NCBI RefSeq assembly: GCF_000002595.2
Contig: NC_057020.1
Coordinates: 3,389,907-3,453,906 of the forward strand
Length of the DNA stretch: 64,000 nt
From: Chlamydomonas reinhardtii
Lineage: Eukaryota; Chlorophyta; Chlorophyceae; Chlamydomonadales; Chlamydomonadaceae
Direction: 5' to 3'
Of this stretch, positions 50,442-64,000 are shown piece after piece. Below the pieces are notes generated by a model. It had not been told where the DNA came from and did not search any database. It saw nothing but the letters and a program-made list of their open reading frames with translations. The position numbers were made by a program, and so were the translations under genes. The first letter of the stretch is position 1, and each line of letters begins with the position of its first letter.

Positions 50442-53400
50442 CTACTTCTTGTCCTGGTGCACGTAGTCAACAAAGATGAACTGCTGACGCAGTGCCTGCA
50501 GCACTGCCACCAGCCCGCCGCACACAGCGCCCGCCAGCGCCGGTGCAACTGACTCGGGCGCCAGCAGCGGCAGGCCCGCCACCGCGCGCGCCACCAGCAC
50601 CAGCGCCGCCAGCACGCCGCCACCAGCTGCCAGCCACGTGGCAGTTTCCACATTCCGAAGGGCCTGCAGTGAAAGCGATCCGGAAGGGACGGCGAAAACA
50701 CATCATGAGACTGCTGAGACGGCTGGGTCACCTGCCAGCATTCTCTTTCATCAGGTCAGCGCATTCCGACATGGCACGGTCGCACCTGGCTGCAGTCCTT
50801 GCAGTTTTTGGTGTGCTGGTGGTAGCGCTCCAGCACGGCCTCCTTGCTCATCTGCGGCGGAAGCTGCACACCCGGCTCGCACGTGGGCACGGCGCCGCCG
50901 TGCTCGTCGAACCAACGGCGGGTGGCAACCACGGAGCCGTCAGCGGGCGCCGGCATGTAATAGGCGCCGCGCCAGTCATTGTTCTTCTCCAGCAGCAGCC
51001 GCTCCTGGGTATCAGCAGGCGAGCGCGTGGGGTCCAGGTCAGGGATCCTGGAGCCAGCTGCTTGGGCAGCGAAACGGATCTAATGTGCCGATTTAGCACG
51101 CACCGCGTGGCGGCAGCCGTTGTACTCCGCTACCAGTGCCTACCTGCACGTGCAGCATGTAGGTGTCGCCGTCCAGGATCAGGTGGCGCCGAGTGACGTG
51201 GTCTGCAGCCCGCAAACAAGGGAAGGAGATGGCACAGCGGCGCATGGTCAGCACCAGGCATCGGCAGCGCAAGAGATAAGACCAGCATCAAGGACATGTT
51301 GGGCGCCAACAGTGTCTCCCACAGCTGGCCACGACCACTTGGTTGGCTCACCGAACCAGCGGATGTTCGAGATGAGCTTGACCAGCGCAATGGCCGGACC
51401 CGGAATGGCGCTCTTCACGTTGGCGTCCTGCGTGGTTACAATGCAATATCAAGTCCACCATCATCAACATTAACAGGGTCTCAACAGGCAGTTGCCGTCC
51501 TGGGAGGTTTAACATGGATCCGCTCGTCACAAGATAAATCCATCTCAAACCCACCAGTACGGTTGCCGAGTAGAAGCGGCTCCATCCGGGCTTCGCAGGC
51601 ACGCAGTAGAGCAGCGTGATGAAGGGCAGGCTGCCGAACTCGTACCTGCGGGGCATGAGCACACGTCAGCGCACGTATTCACAGCCGGCGCCCAGCCTAC
51701 TGCAAACCATGTCACCGTGAGCCATGGACGCACTGCAGTTCCTCCCCGAATCCCCCGCTTGCCAGCAGCCTCACTTGATCAGGCTGGGCGCCTGCCAGGA
51801 CACAGTGCCCTCGGGGCCGTTCAGCTTGGCGTCGCAAACGAAACCGGCCACGCCCATGGTGTCAGTCCGCAACGTGGTGGAGCTGCCCTGCTCCTTGTTG
51901 CGGTTGCCCTGCGCCAAACCAAGGCGGGTGGTTATGACCAGGGCAATCTCGCCCTTGTTGGGCCCACCGCGCCACCACCGCGGCCACTGCAATCGTGCGC
52001 GCCTCAGCAGAGCAATGTACGCGCGCGGCGTCATTGCTGACATGAAGATCTGCTATCTTATGCTCTCCGTTATGTATGGATATGTGGGGCCGGTCAGCCG
52101 CCTTGCCTGCCCCTGGTCACTCGCCAAACATCGCCATACACCTGACGGCTTGCTGCCTTACAGATGCGGTGATGGTGTGTGGTGCACAGCTGCGCATGCC
52201 CCGCCTGCTGCCAGGCCGTCGGAACACCCCGTGGCATACACAAGTAAGGGCCTCACCATTACGCCGTGATGTGCGAAGGGAAGGTGCGCGGGATCTGCGG
52301 CACGGAGCGCGGCAAATCGGCAAGCACGGAGGGTAAAGCCCCGTAGCAAGGCACGTACATACTTGATACACAACTGATGCGTTAAGTTTGCGGTGGTCTA
52401 CTGAGCGCGACACAGGCCCGATGGCCCATGCTCACCCAGCAAGTTCTCAGCCAGGATGTCGAACCTGCGACAGGGAGAACAATGTCAGTATGCCACTAAC
52501 ACACTCCCGCCTCCTTCCGAGCATTGCCTGAGAAGCCACAGCTTCGTACAGGCAGCGTGCACCACAGCAAGTGTGCAGCACCGTCTGCAGACGACAGCCA
52601 TCCACCCACCTGACGGGCATGTCACGGGCATACCAGTTGCCGAACTGGGACCTTCCATTGGCGGAGCCACCTGGCGCTAGGAGCTCCGGGATAGCCGTCA
52701 CCGGCACCGTGCCCGCCTGCAGGCACGCAGCAGGTGTCACAACTACCTCCACCTATGCTCAGCACACCCAATGATCAAAAAGAGGTCAGCAACGGGTTAG
52801 CTACAACATGACCTCACTTTTAACAGGCTGGCCGTACCTTCTCCCAGCCCGCCGCGCTGCTGTCCGGCAGCACCCACAGCAGGCCGTGCGCCACCTGAGT
52901 GGGGTAGGCGCGCACGCAGGAGCGGCGGCTGGCACACGCCACCTGCTGCGCCTTCTCGTCATTGCGCAGCTGAGGGATGTGCGTGCAGGCACCGCGGCCG
53001 TCAAACTGCCACCTGCGGCCGCAGCATGTCGTTGTGAGCGGCCAAACGCTACACCACCCCCATCCGACAATTTTCCATAGGGATCTGGACAGCTGCCTTC
53101 TGACAATCAAGATCTGCCACGGCCCGTAATCCAGTGTTGCCCCTGATGTGGGTCGCCTGGGCACTGCCAGCCCGCGCGCTCCACCCACCCGTGGTAGGCG
53201 CACTGCAAGGTGCCGTCCTTCTCCACGCGGCCCTCAGACAGAGGAGCCAGCCTGCGAGCAAAGCCCAGCTTTATTGCCGCAGTTGCAGACGCAACACAAT
53301 CACGGCTTTTCCTTCGGGCCTTAGGCGTGCCGTACGGCCGCCCTGGCGGCGGCACGGGTGCGGCGGCGGGCGCGGCGGCGCCGGTCTTGGGGCCGCGGCA

Positions 53401-54114
53401 GCGGTAGAGCTACCGTATACAGCTGGAGGTGCTCTGCAGGCGTAGACGTAATGTGGCCGCCCGACCCCAGACCATCCCACCTGTGAGAGCACCTGTCCTC
53501 CACGGCGCGCCACTGGCCCTGCGCATCCTTCCACAGCGCCAGTGGAATGCCCAGCAGATGCGTGGCGTGCGGCCGCCGGGGGTCCAGGTCCTCGATGATG
53601 CCCACCGGGTACCACTCGCTGTGCCACTGGAAGGTGTTGCTGGCGGGGGCGGGCGACACCGCGGGAGCCACAGCGCCCTCGCCGCTCGCAGCCACTGCAT
53701 CTGCAAGCGGCAGGGGGAAACGGACACCACCAACGTGGACAGCGACTCCCAAACCTAGGGCGAATTCCTAGACGCCGAAGCGGAACGGGAGTCAGGGCCG
53801 CACGCGAGCCAACCGCCAGCCGGGCCGCCGCTCGCTGCACCAACGGTTGCGCACCTGTCTGCACCGGCTCTACCACTGTGGTAGCTGCTGTGGTTGCAGC
53901 TGCCGCGAGCGCAACCGGCTTGCGAGTCACGCGCAACGCTCCATGAGTCGCGCGGTGCACCGCAGGGCTGCAAGGTGATGATGGGAAGCGCGCTGCTGCA
54001 ATTAATTCTTGAAAAGCGCAGGCCAGCGGCTCAGGCGCGGACACAGAACGCGTGCAACAGTTCTCACCTGCGGGGGGCGCCCTTGACAACGCGGCGCTGA
54101 GCCAGCTGCTGCAT
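50442..54114 (-). CDS. Rieske oxygenase A, PAO/TIC55/PTC52 family, plastid targeted
   Basis: Fourteen exons (54114-54068, 53967-53855, 53700-53481, 53251-53189, 53012-52838, 52716-52610, 52464-52436, 52294-52257, 51908-51775, 51645-51555, 51427-51352, 51202-51144, 51004-50786, 50663-50442) close in frame and give 530 aa. Residues 1-60 look like a transit peptide. The Rieske [2Fe-2S] site is Cys124-x-His126 and Cys144-x2-His147 (RCSHR, CAYHGW). The mononuclear iron site is NLLDPAHLPFAHHG (Asp252, His255, His260). A CxxC (452, 455) in HTKNCKDC and two C-terminal membrane helices are marks of the pheophorbide a oxygenase group. Members oxygenate chlorophyll-type tetrapyrroles at plastid membranes using ferredoxin; the substrate here is unknown. 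It is divergent from the FAD monooxygenase and paralogous to the gene at 58844-62585. Confidence 0.9.
52832..53274. repeat. 443-bp conversion-like block, copy A
   Basis: Aligns without gaps to 61526-61968 (offset 8694) with 4 mismatches counted by eye. It covers two exons, the intron between them and short intron flanks. Similarity drops sharply on both sides. Confidence 0.85.
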
Positions 54115-54561
54115 TTTTATTATGTTTTACGACTGTTGGAGTGGCGTGGCAAGCAAAGCGCCCGCAACAAGTACTGGCAAGTGAACTTTCGAGCACGAAC
54201 TGCGAATCGCAGGGACCCTTTTGCATCCAGTGCATCCAGCACTTCTCAATAATGTAGGTGTGCAGTTTTGGGTCAGTAGGGGTTGCTGATGCAGCGCAAC
54301 ATTTGCAAACCGGCAGATCAACGCCGTTGATTAACTCCTCGCCGGTCGTTGCCGGCCAACAAGCCGCTTCAAGCGACGGCATCTGGCTTTATCACGCAGA
54401 CAACTTACTACACAGCGCTCATATCATCGTGCTACGCGGTGCAACTCCAAAACCACGCCTGTGCACGCAGTCTGCAGCCCACCATCCTGCAATTGACACG
54501 GCGTGGTCCCCCCAATTGCCTCAGCTCAGCTCAGGGCACCCTGGTTACCAGACTTGCGCGT
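54115..54561. promoter_or_regulatory. 447-bp divergent promoter, Rieske oxygenase A / FAD monooxygenase
   Basis: The two start codons face away from each other across 447 bp. That arrangement would allow shared regulation of the two oxygenases. No specific motif was assigned. Confidence 0.5.
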
Positions 54562-57995
<3,434 letters not shown>

Positions 57996-58843
57996 GCTGT
58001 CAAGTGATATGGTGTGTTACGTTCATGATCAGGGGTGCCCTGTTCATGATAGGAGAGTGCGCTATCGGAATCACTCAAGCTACTACTAGGGGCGCGCAGG
58101 CGAGCATTCGTGAGCACACCCAGGTCAGCGATGGAGGCGGTGCGCCGGTGCGGCGCGCGCGCCATGTTGGTTCGAGTGCGGCAAGGGACCAAGCGTGCAT
58201 GTACGGTATAGGGGCTGGCCTGGCTGCTCAGGGTTCCGATGATGCTGGCACTGCTTCTGTACAGAGCATACCGGGAGGCTACGCCTTTCATTATAGCTGT
58301 AACTGCTACAGGGCAGGGGTGCTGTGCTACAGCATCCGCCGTGGCGGTGCGACCACACGCAGTTTCCCGCATCCAATTGAGCATCTCGCCAACTCATCCT
58401 CATGCAATCATTCGTACAACCGGTAGCCGGAACTTGCAAGCCTCTCTGCTACACGCACAACTCCAGGCTTAAATACGCGCACGCGCCAATACGGTACGTC
58501 AAGGCGGTGTAGCCGTGGGGTTTACCCGCTCTTTCAGCCACGCCCATCAATCCTCCTAAGCATCCAGACCTTGTTTGTGCAGGCACCACGCGTGTGGTGC
58601 ATATTCCAATAGCTGCAGCCCTTGAATGCGGCTCGCAGCGCACTCTTGCTCACTTCGTTGTCGTAGTCTCCTCACAACATGCCTCCTCACCGAAAGCCCT
58701 TAAATGTTCTCTCTTAATATAGTACCCCCAGTGACTTCGCGTGTTTCCTTGCTAGCCCCCCTCTCCACATCCTTTAAAGGACTCGGGCGAAAGGTGCTTC
58801 AGAACGCGTAGTACAGTTCGCCGCTTGCTATGTCTACCTAGCT
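57996..58843. other. convergent intergenic region
   Basis: Holds a plus-strand TGTAA at 58298-58302 for the FAD monooxygenase. The nonamer GTTCATGAT occurs twice near 58021-58050. No supported exon. Confidence 0.4.
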
Positions 58844-61800
58844 CTAGTTCTTGTCCTGGTGCACGTAGTCAACAAAGATGAACTGCTGACGCAGTGCCTG
58901 CAGCACTGCCACCAGCCCGCCGCACACAGCGCCTGCCAGCGCCGGCGCAACCGACTCGGGCGCCAGCAGCGGCAGGCCCGCCACCGCGCGCGCCACCAGC
59001 ACCAGCGCCGCCAGCACGCCGCCGGCAGCTGCCAGCCACGTGGCAGTTTCCACGTTACGAAGGGCCTGCACCGCCAGGGAGCGTGATATCAGTACACCAT
59101 TTGTTGGCATCAAACAGGTTCTGGATGAGTTGCGGGAGGGGGAGGTTCAGCCGGACCATGGGCTACAGCAGACGGGAAGAGCGGCCTCCAACACGCCGCG
59201 GCCTGACACGGAAGCAACCACGGGACATGTCGCCAGCACCGCAGTGCTGTGCGGTACCTTCACAGTGCCTTCAAGGGATCATCTGACCTGGTTTGCACAG
59301 ATGGCATGGGGCCCTGTGAACCCACCTGGCTGCAGACCTTGCAGTGCTTGGTGTGCTGGTGGTAGCGCTCGATAGCATCCCGCTTGCTCAGCTGCGGCGG
59401 CATGGCTACCCCTGCCTCGCATGTCGGCACAACACCACCGTGCTCGTCAAACCAGCGGCGGGTGCCGACCACCGCTCCGTCGGCGGGCGCGGGCATGTAG
59501 TATGACCCCTTCCAGTCGTTGTTCTTGCCCAGCAGTAGCCGCTCCTGTTTTGTGCAATCATGCAAACTTACACAAGCAACGTGAGGGAGAGCAACCGCTT
59601 AAGCCTGCCGCACCCGACCCCAAACCCACTAGTTAATGCATTGAGGTCAAGAGCCCGCCCTGCAGACCCGCAGGCGCACAATCTGCACTGCCCGTCCTAA
59701 CCTGCACGTGCAGCATGTAGGTGTCGCCGTCCAGGATGGGGTGGCGCAGGAACGAATGGTCTGCGGGCCGGGAGCAGCGCCACAGTCAAGCTCGGAGGCA
59801 GGAATTGCAGCCTCAGAATTCCTAACATGCACGGTGAGCCAATGGCCTGCCACGCAAGAAACATTCGCGTTTGATACTGTACATGGCTACAAGGTGTACG
59901 CCGCACCTGCCCACTGAATCTTCCTGATGGCGGAGAGAATCTTGAAGAAGAACGAGGTCGGCTTGCGGCCCGACTGCGAGCGGCACAGCATAAAGCCAGC
60001 GTCAGTCTCAGCACCAGCCTCAATTCCTGTCGTACGTCTTGGTATTTGTGGCCTAAAATTGCGCATCTGCTTACGTTGAGTAGGCCGTGGTAGAGGCGGC
60101 TCCAGCCGGGGCGCGTGGGCACAGCCAGCAGGATGAGGAAGGGTGTGTTGGAGCTGGCGGGGTGGTACCTGCGTTGCGTAGTGCAGGGCAGGTAGGCCGG
60201 CAAGCTCGTTACGGCAGCGGCTTAGGGAGTGCAGCAACGTGCATTCACGATAAACCTCACTCGCTAGGTCTGTCAGCGCAGCAATGCAAGTGCAAAAGCA
60301 AGGCGCGTGTGTTTGTGTTTGAGGGAACAAAGGGAGGAAGTTGTAATTTATTTTGTGCGCGTGCATGTGCGTGCGCCTTACCGCACGATCGAGGGGGCCG
60401 TGAAGGAGACCGCCATGTCGGCGCCAGTCATGTTGAAGGGCGTCCTGCGGCCAGGTAGTGCAACGGCTACCATGTTAGGGCCAGCACCCATGTATGCGGT
60501 TCAGCTTTGCCTTGCTCCCAGCTAGTTGTCACTGGCACGCGCGGACTCGCAGCGAGAAGCTTGTGTGTTGTGTAGCAGCAACTACTGAGCCGCTACCCAA
60601 CATTGTGCCCCCCGCCTCACTTGAAGCCGTCAGGGCCCAGGTCCTGCAGGGTCAGCTTGGTGCCCTTCTCCTGACTGCGGCGGCCCTGTGGTTTAGAGGC
60701 AGCCACGGCACGGCCGTGGTCGGCAGCACACAGGCAAGGGTGAGTGCGGCGGCCACTGGTCGCCTGGACCCAGCCCAACCCAGCAACCCCCTGTCGGCCG
60801 TGGTCGCTGTCCCGGCCGGTACGCGCAGGGCCGGCGCGCAGCCTGCACACCTGGACTCCTGTGGGGGCCGGGAGGGGCAAGTGGTGATGCAGAAGAGCAT
60901 GAGTACGTGCACATCTCGAATTCACACGGCTCCACCGGTGCCCGTTGGTTGCATGGTTGACAAGAAGCCGCTTCCATGGTAACCACTGCTTTGACCTACT
61001 CCCTAAGCCCTGTCTAACCCAGCGGCAAACCAAGCGCAATCGAGTGGCGATGCACAGCCCCGCACCGTGATGCGCGAAGGGGACGTGCGAGGGGTCGGCG
61101 ATGTTCTCCACCAGGGTATCGAACCTGTCACGACGTTGAGGCACAAGAGAGGTTTGTGAGAATGCATGCACGACAAACTGCGCTTGAGTGCTGGGGCTTT
61201 AGCAAGGTGTATACGTCACGAGTCACCACTGCGAAAGCCCGCCTTCTCCTTGTGATGTCCCGCCGCATCCACTCACCTAAGCGGCATGTCGCGCACGTAC
61301 CACCCCACGTCCGGGTCGGCGCCGTCGTCGTTGGCGCCGCCCAGCAGCTGCGCCGTGCTGGGCGGAGTGGCGGCCTGCAGGGCACCAGGCAGATGGGTTT
61401 GCACGCAGGTGGGCAGGCAGCGATCCGCCCTCACACGGGGTTACTTGTGGTGGTATGCAACACTGAGTCGCCCAGGCACCTCACCTCATCCTGTCACATG
61501 GTCCCCATTCAGCATCTTGACATGCCCGTACCTTCTCCCAGCCCGCCGCGCTGCTGTCCGGCAGCACCCACAGCAGGCCGTGCGCCACCTGAGTGGGGTA
61601 GGCGCGCACGCAGGAGCGGCGGCTGGCACACGCCACCTGCTGCGCCTTCTCGTCATTGCGCAGCTGAGGGATGTGTGTGCAGGCACCGCGGCCGTCAAAC
61701 TGCCACCTGCGGCCGCAGCACGTCGTTGTGAGCGGCCAAACGCTACACCACCCCCATCCGACAATGTTCCATAGGGATCTGGACAGCTGCCTTCTGACAA

Positions 61801-62585
61801 TCAAGATCTGCCACGGCCCGTAATCCAGTGTTGCCCCTGATGTGGGTCGCCTGGGCACTGCCAGCCCGCGCGCTCCACCCACCCGTGGTAGGCGCACTGC
61901 AAGGTGCCGTCCTTCTCCACGCGGCCCTCAGACAGAGGAGCCAGCCTGCGAGCAAAGCCCATCTTTATCGCCTGAGTCTCAGCACAATGACGGCTGTCGC
62001 TCTGTGAGCAGCTCAACAATCTCTGCCCAGCCACTGACCAAAGCCCGGCCATCCCCCGCACCTGTGAGAGCACCTGTCCTCCACGGCGCGCCACTGGCCC
62101 TGCGCATCCTTCCACAGCGCCAGTGGAATGCCCAGCAGGTGCGTGGCGTGCGGCCGCCGGGGGTCCAGGTCCTCCACCTTCCCGACCGGATACCATTGGC
62201 TGTGCCATTGGTACTTGCCGTCCTGGGAGTCGAGGTCCGCTGACGTGCTGGAAGTTGGCACCACTGCAGGAGCGGCGGATGCCATCAACGTTCAGACGCA
62301 AAGGAAGTGCAGAGTTTTGTCTAGTGCAACCCAGCGAGCGGCGCGCGTGACGCCAGACAAGACGCGCGAGATTGCTCATGAACGAAATGAGGAAGTGAAG
62401 TTTTGCTCACCGGTCGCCACATTTACTGCAGTCGAGGTCAGCTTAACACCTAGGCGGTGATTTGCAGTCCGATTGTGTGCGAAACCAGGCCCACGGCGCG
62501 GAAGCAGCGGCTGCAGTTGCGAGCAGACGTGGTTTGTGCTGGCCTTGCGGCCAGTGGCCGATGGAGCGGGCCGTGACTGCAGCAT
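58844..62585 (-). CDS. Rieske oxygenase B, PAO/TIC55/PTC52 family, plastid targeted
   Basis: Thirteen exons (62585-62411, 62263-62062, 61945-61883, 61706-61532, 61374-61277, 61124-61064 or so, 60685-60621, 60444-60382, 60168-60075, 59973-59907, 59760-59702, 59544-59326, 59065-58844) give about 520 aa. The first exon encodes a basic, Ser/Thr-rich transit peptide. The Rieske site is Cys123, His125, Cys143, His146. The iron site is NIADPSHVPFAHHG (Asp248, His251, His256). HTKHCKVC holds the CxxC (442, 445). Two C-terminal membrane helices follow. Compared with copy A it lacks the intron inside the iron motif. The donor after the iron motif is unclear: frame closes only with a GC donor (GGT|gcgggg), while a nearby GT donor gives the wrong phase. 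The substrate is unknown. Confidence 0.88.
61526..61968. repeat. 443-bp conversion-like block, copy B
   Basis: Partner of 52832-53274. The four differences by eye lie near 61677, 61720, 61766 and 61962. Confidence 0.85.
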
Positions 62586-63212
62586 CGCGTTTATATTTAG
62601 CGCCGGGGCAGCAAATGCTTGTATGTAAGAACCGGGCAAGCGGGCGTTGACGCAATGACGCGGCTCGGCACGCTAGAACCGAAGCCCACAGACACAAGTA
62701 ATCTTGCAACAATGAGGTGCGCAGACTTGCGTAGCTGCCAAATGCTTGCGCACGCACGGAGAACCGCGGGTCAGCGGCTTGCTGCCCCGCGCGGGCAGAA
62801 CAGTGGACACGGGACCCTCGCGGTGCCCACTTTGCAAGCAGCACTGCTAATGATATTGCCACATTCATGCATCGAGCTCTGCACGCGACACGACAGAGAG
62901 CTGCAGAATGGACCGACTGGACCGACGGTCCAAGCGCAAAGTTTCGATATTTCGTTCATTCTCATATCATTACAACCGCTTATTATCAAATTGTCTCAGT
63001 ACTCTGCTACAAACGCGTGAAAGCTTGTTGGCGAGTTGGTGCTAAGTTGATTTCTTCACCGGGCTTTTCCGGTAAACTTACATGATTCTAGCAAAGACCT
63101 AATACCTAGGTAACATAATTTGCTGATAGGGCAAAGCCGGCCCCCAACCACACTCCGGCCTTCGGGTTGCCTGCAACTACTGGAGAGGCCTCTGTCCATT
63201 AGACTTCAAAAG
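62586..63212. other. divergent intergenic region
   Basis: Between the start of Rieske oxygenase B and the start of the last gene. It would hold both promoters. No exon was seen. Confidence 0.35.
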
Positions 63213-64000
63213 ATGGGCGCTGGATGCTCAAGCGATAAGCAGGTGACACTGCTCACTGGGTTGCCCAGGGTGAAGTCTGCATTCGTGCAGACTTCTGAAG
63301 GACGAATGTGCACTATTATATTATGAGCCTGTATGTCATGATGCCCAGAGGATGTCTCACGCGGCTTAAGGCTACAAGATTTCGCTGAACCGGGTGCCAT
63401 GCCATGTCGGGCGACCCAGCGTGTACTTTGCGTCGGTCCTGCGGGTGAATCTCACCCAAGCGGGTTTGACGGCGGCAGCATGTCGTATGCAGCTCTATCA
63501 TGCAACCGTAGGATTGCGGACTGCTCCTTGGTACTGCGCTGCAGGGGCCTGCTAACGGCGCGCTGAAGCCCTCGGGCAGCACGAACGCCCCGGCAACGGC
63601 CGCGGAGGCCAACCAGAAGCGCATTGAGGAACTGAAGTCCCAATTCGTCGCAGGTGATTGGGTGGTCTCAGTACAAGCCGATCCAAAGGTTTAGGTCTGG
63701 TGGGACACTGGGACTGCCTGGACGGCCGAAGACGGTGCACACGTGGCGAGCGGTTGCCTGGTAACATGGTGCTTCCCCTGCCGTCCGCACAGAATTTCCG
63801 GCGGATGATGATGCCGAGGAGCTGCCCACGTACGCGGACGGCTCGCGCGAAGCGACCTTTCTCAAGGTGCCGCATTCGGATGCAGGGATGGGGCAGGGAG
63901 CACCTTCACACGACTATGGGGCACCCCAGAAGTTGCACCGCTGGAGTCGAGGAAAAGTGGCGGTGGCCAGGGGTCACAGGTCACGGTCGGGATGAAAGAT
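63213..64000 (+). CDS. 5' part of a gene for a probably N-myristoylated protein (runs off the window)
   Basis: Exons 63213-63242, 63545-63653 and from 63793 close in frame. The start MGAGCSSDKQ has Gly2 and Ser6/7 of a myristoylation site with Cys5 able to be palmitoylated, a pattern of membrane- or flagella-associated proteins. The next exons encode a Pro/Ala/Ser linker, then EANQKRIEELKSQF and an acidic stretch, FPADDDAEELPTYADGS. The third exon may end at a GTGCCG donor after ATFLK (about 63867) or read on to a TGA near the window end. The family is not recognised. Confidence 0.55.

Overview
The window is nuclear DNA of a green alga, most likely a volvocine chlorophyte (Chlamydomonas/Volvox/Gonium group). 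Genes are GC-rich and split by many 60-400 nt introns with GT-AG borders. Several genes carry a TGTAA poly(A) motif downstream. Proteins are rich in Ala, Gly, Ser and Gln runs. Three products match known volvocine proteins almost residue for residue: photosystem I subunit PsaK, the basal-body protein SSNA1/DIP13 and a 20S proteasome alpha-5 subunit.

Layout, left to right. 0.7-3.8 kb (-): conserved membrane-anchored protein of unknown function. 5.5-9.4 kb (+): CCDC81-type HU-domain protein with a very long disordered tail. 10.3-11.2 kb (-): secreted Gly/Tyr-rich protein. 12.0-14.7 kb (+): tandem pair of secreted cupredoxins. 15.6-22.1 kb (-): dynamin-related GTPase, 18 exons. 22.5-25.9 kb (+): La RNA-binding protein, divergent from dynamin. 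27.0-28.1 kb (-): Ala-rich coiled-coil protein. 29.6-31.0 kb (-): PSAK. 31.9-34.0 kb (-): proteasome alpha-5. 35.0-36.6 kb (-): SAXO-type axonemal microtubule protein. 37.5-39.8 kb (-): mTERF-like organelle protein. 41.7-48.2 kb (-): large multi-pass membrane protein. 48.5-49.3 kb (+): SSNA1. 50.4-62.6 kb: two Rieske oxygenases of the PAO/TIC55/PTC52 family flanking a FAD monooxygenase. 63.2 kb to the edge (+): start of a gene for a probably myristoylated protein.

Most of the window is housekeeping, with three ciliary/centriolar genes (CCDC81-like, SAXO-like, SSNA1). Two regions stand out. In the cupredoxin pair, both genes place the copper-ligand cysteine in an 8-nt micro-exon, and the reading frame closes exactly in both when it is included. 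The oxygenase cluster has one Rieske gene sharing a divergent promoter with the FAD monooxygenase and a second Rieske gene convergent to it. The two Rieske copies share a 443-bp block with 4 mismatches that spans an intron, which points to recent gene conversion.

Exon coordinates were derived by hand from splice consensus and frame closure. Where a 5' end or internal exon did not resolve, the entry says so.
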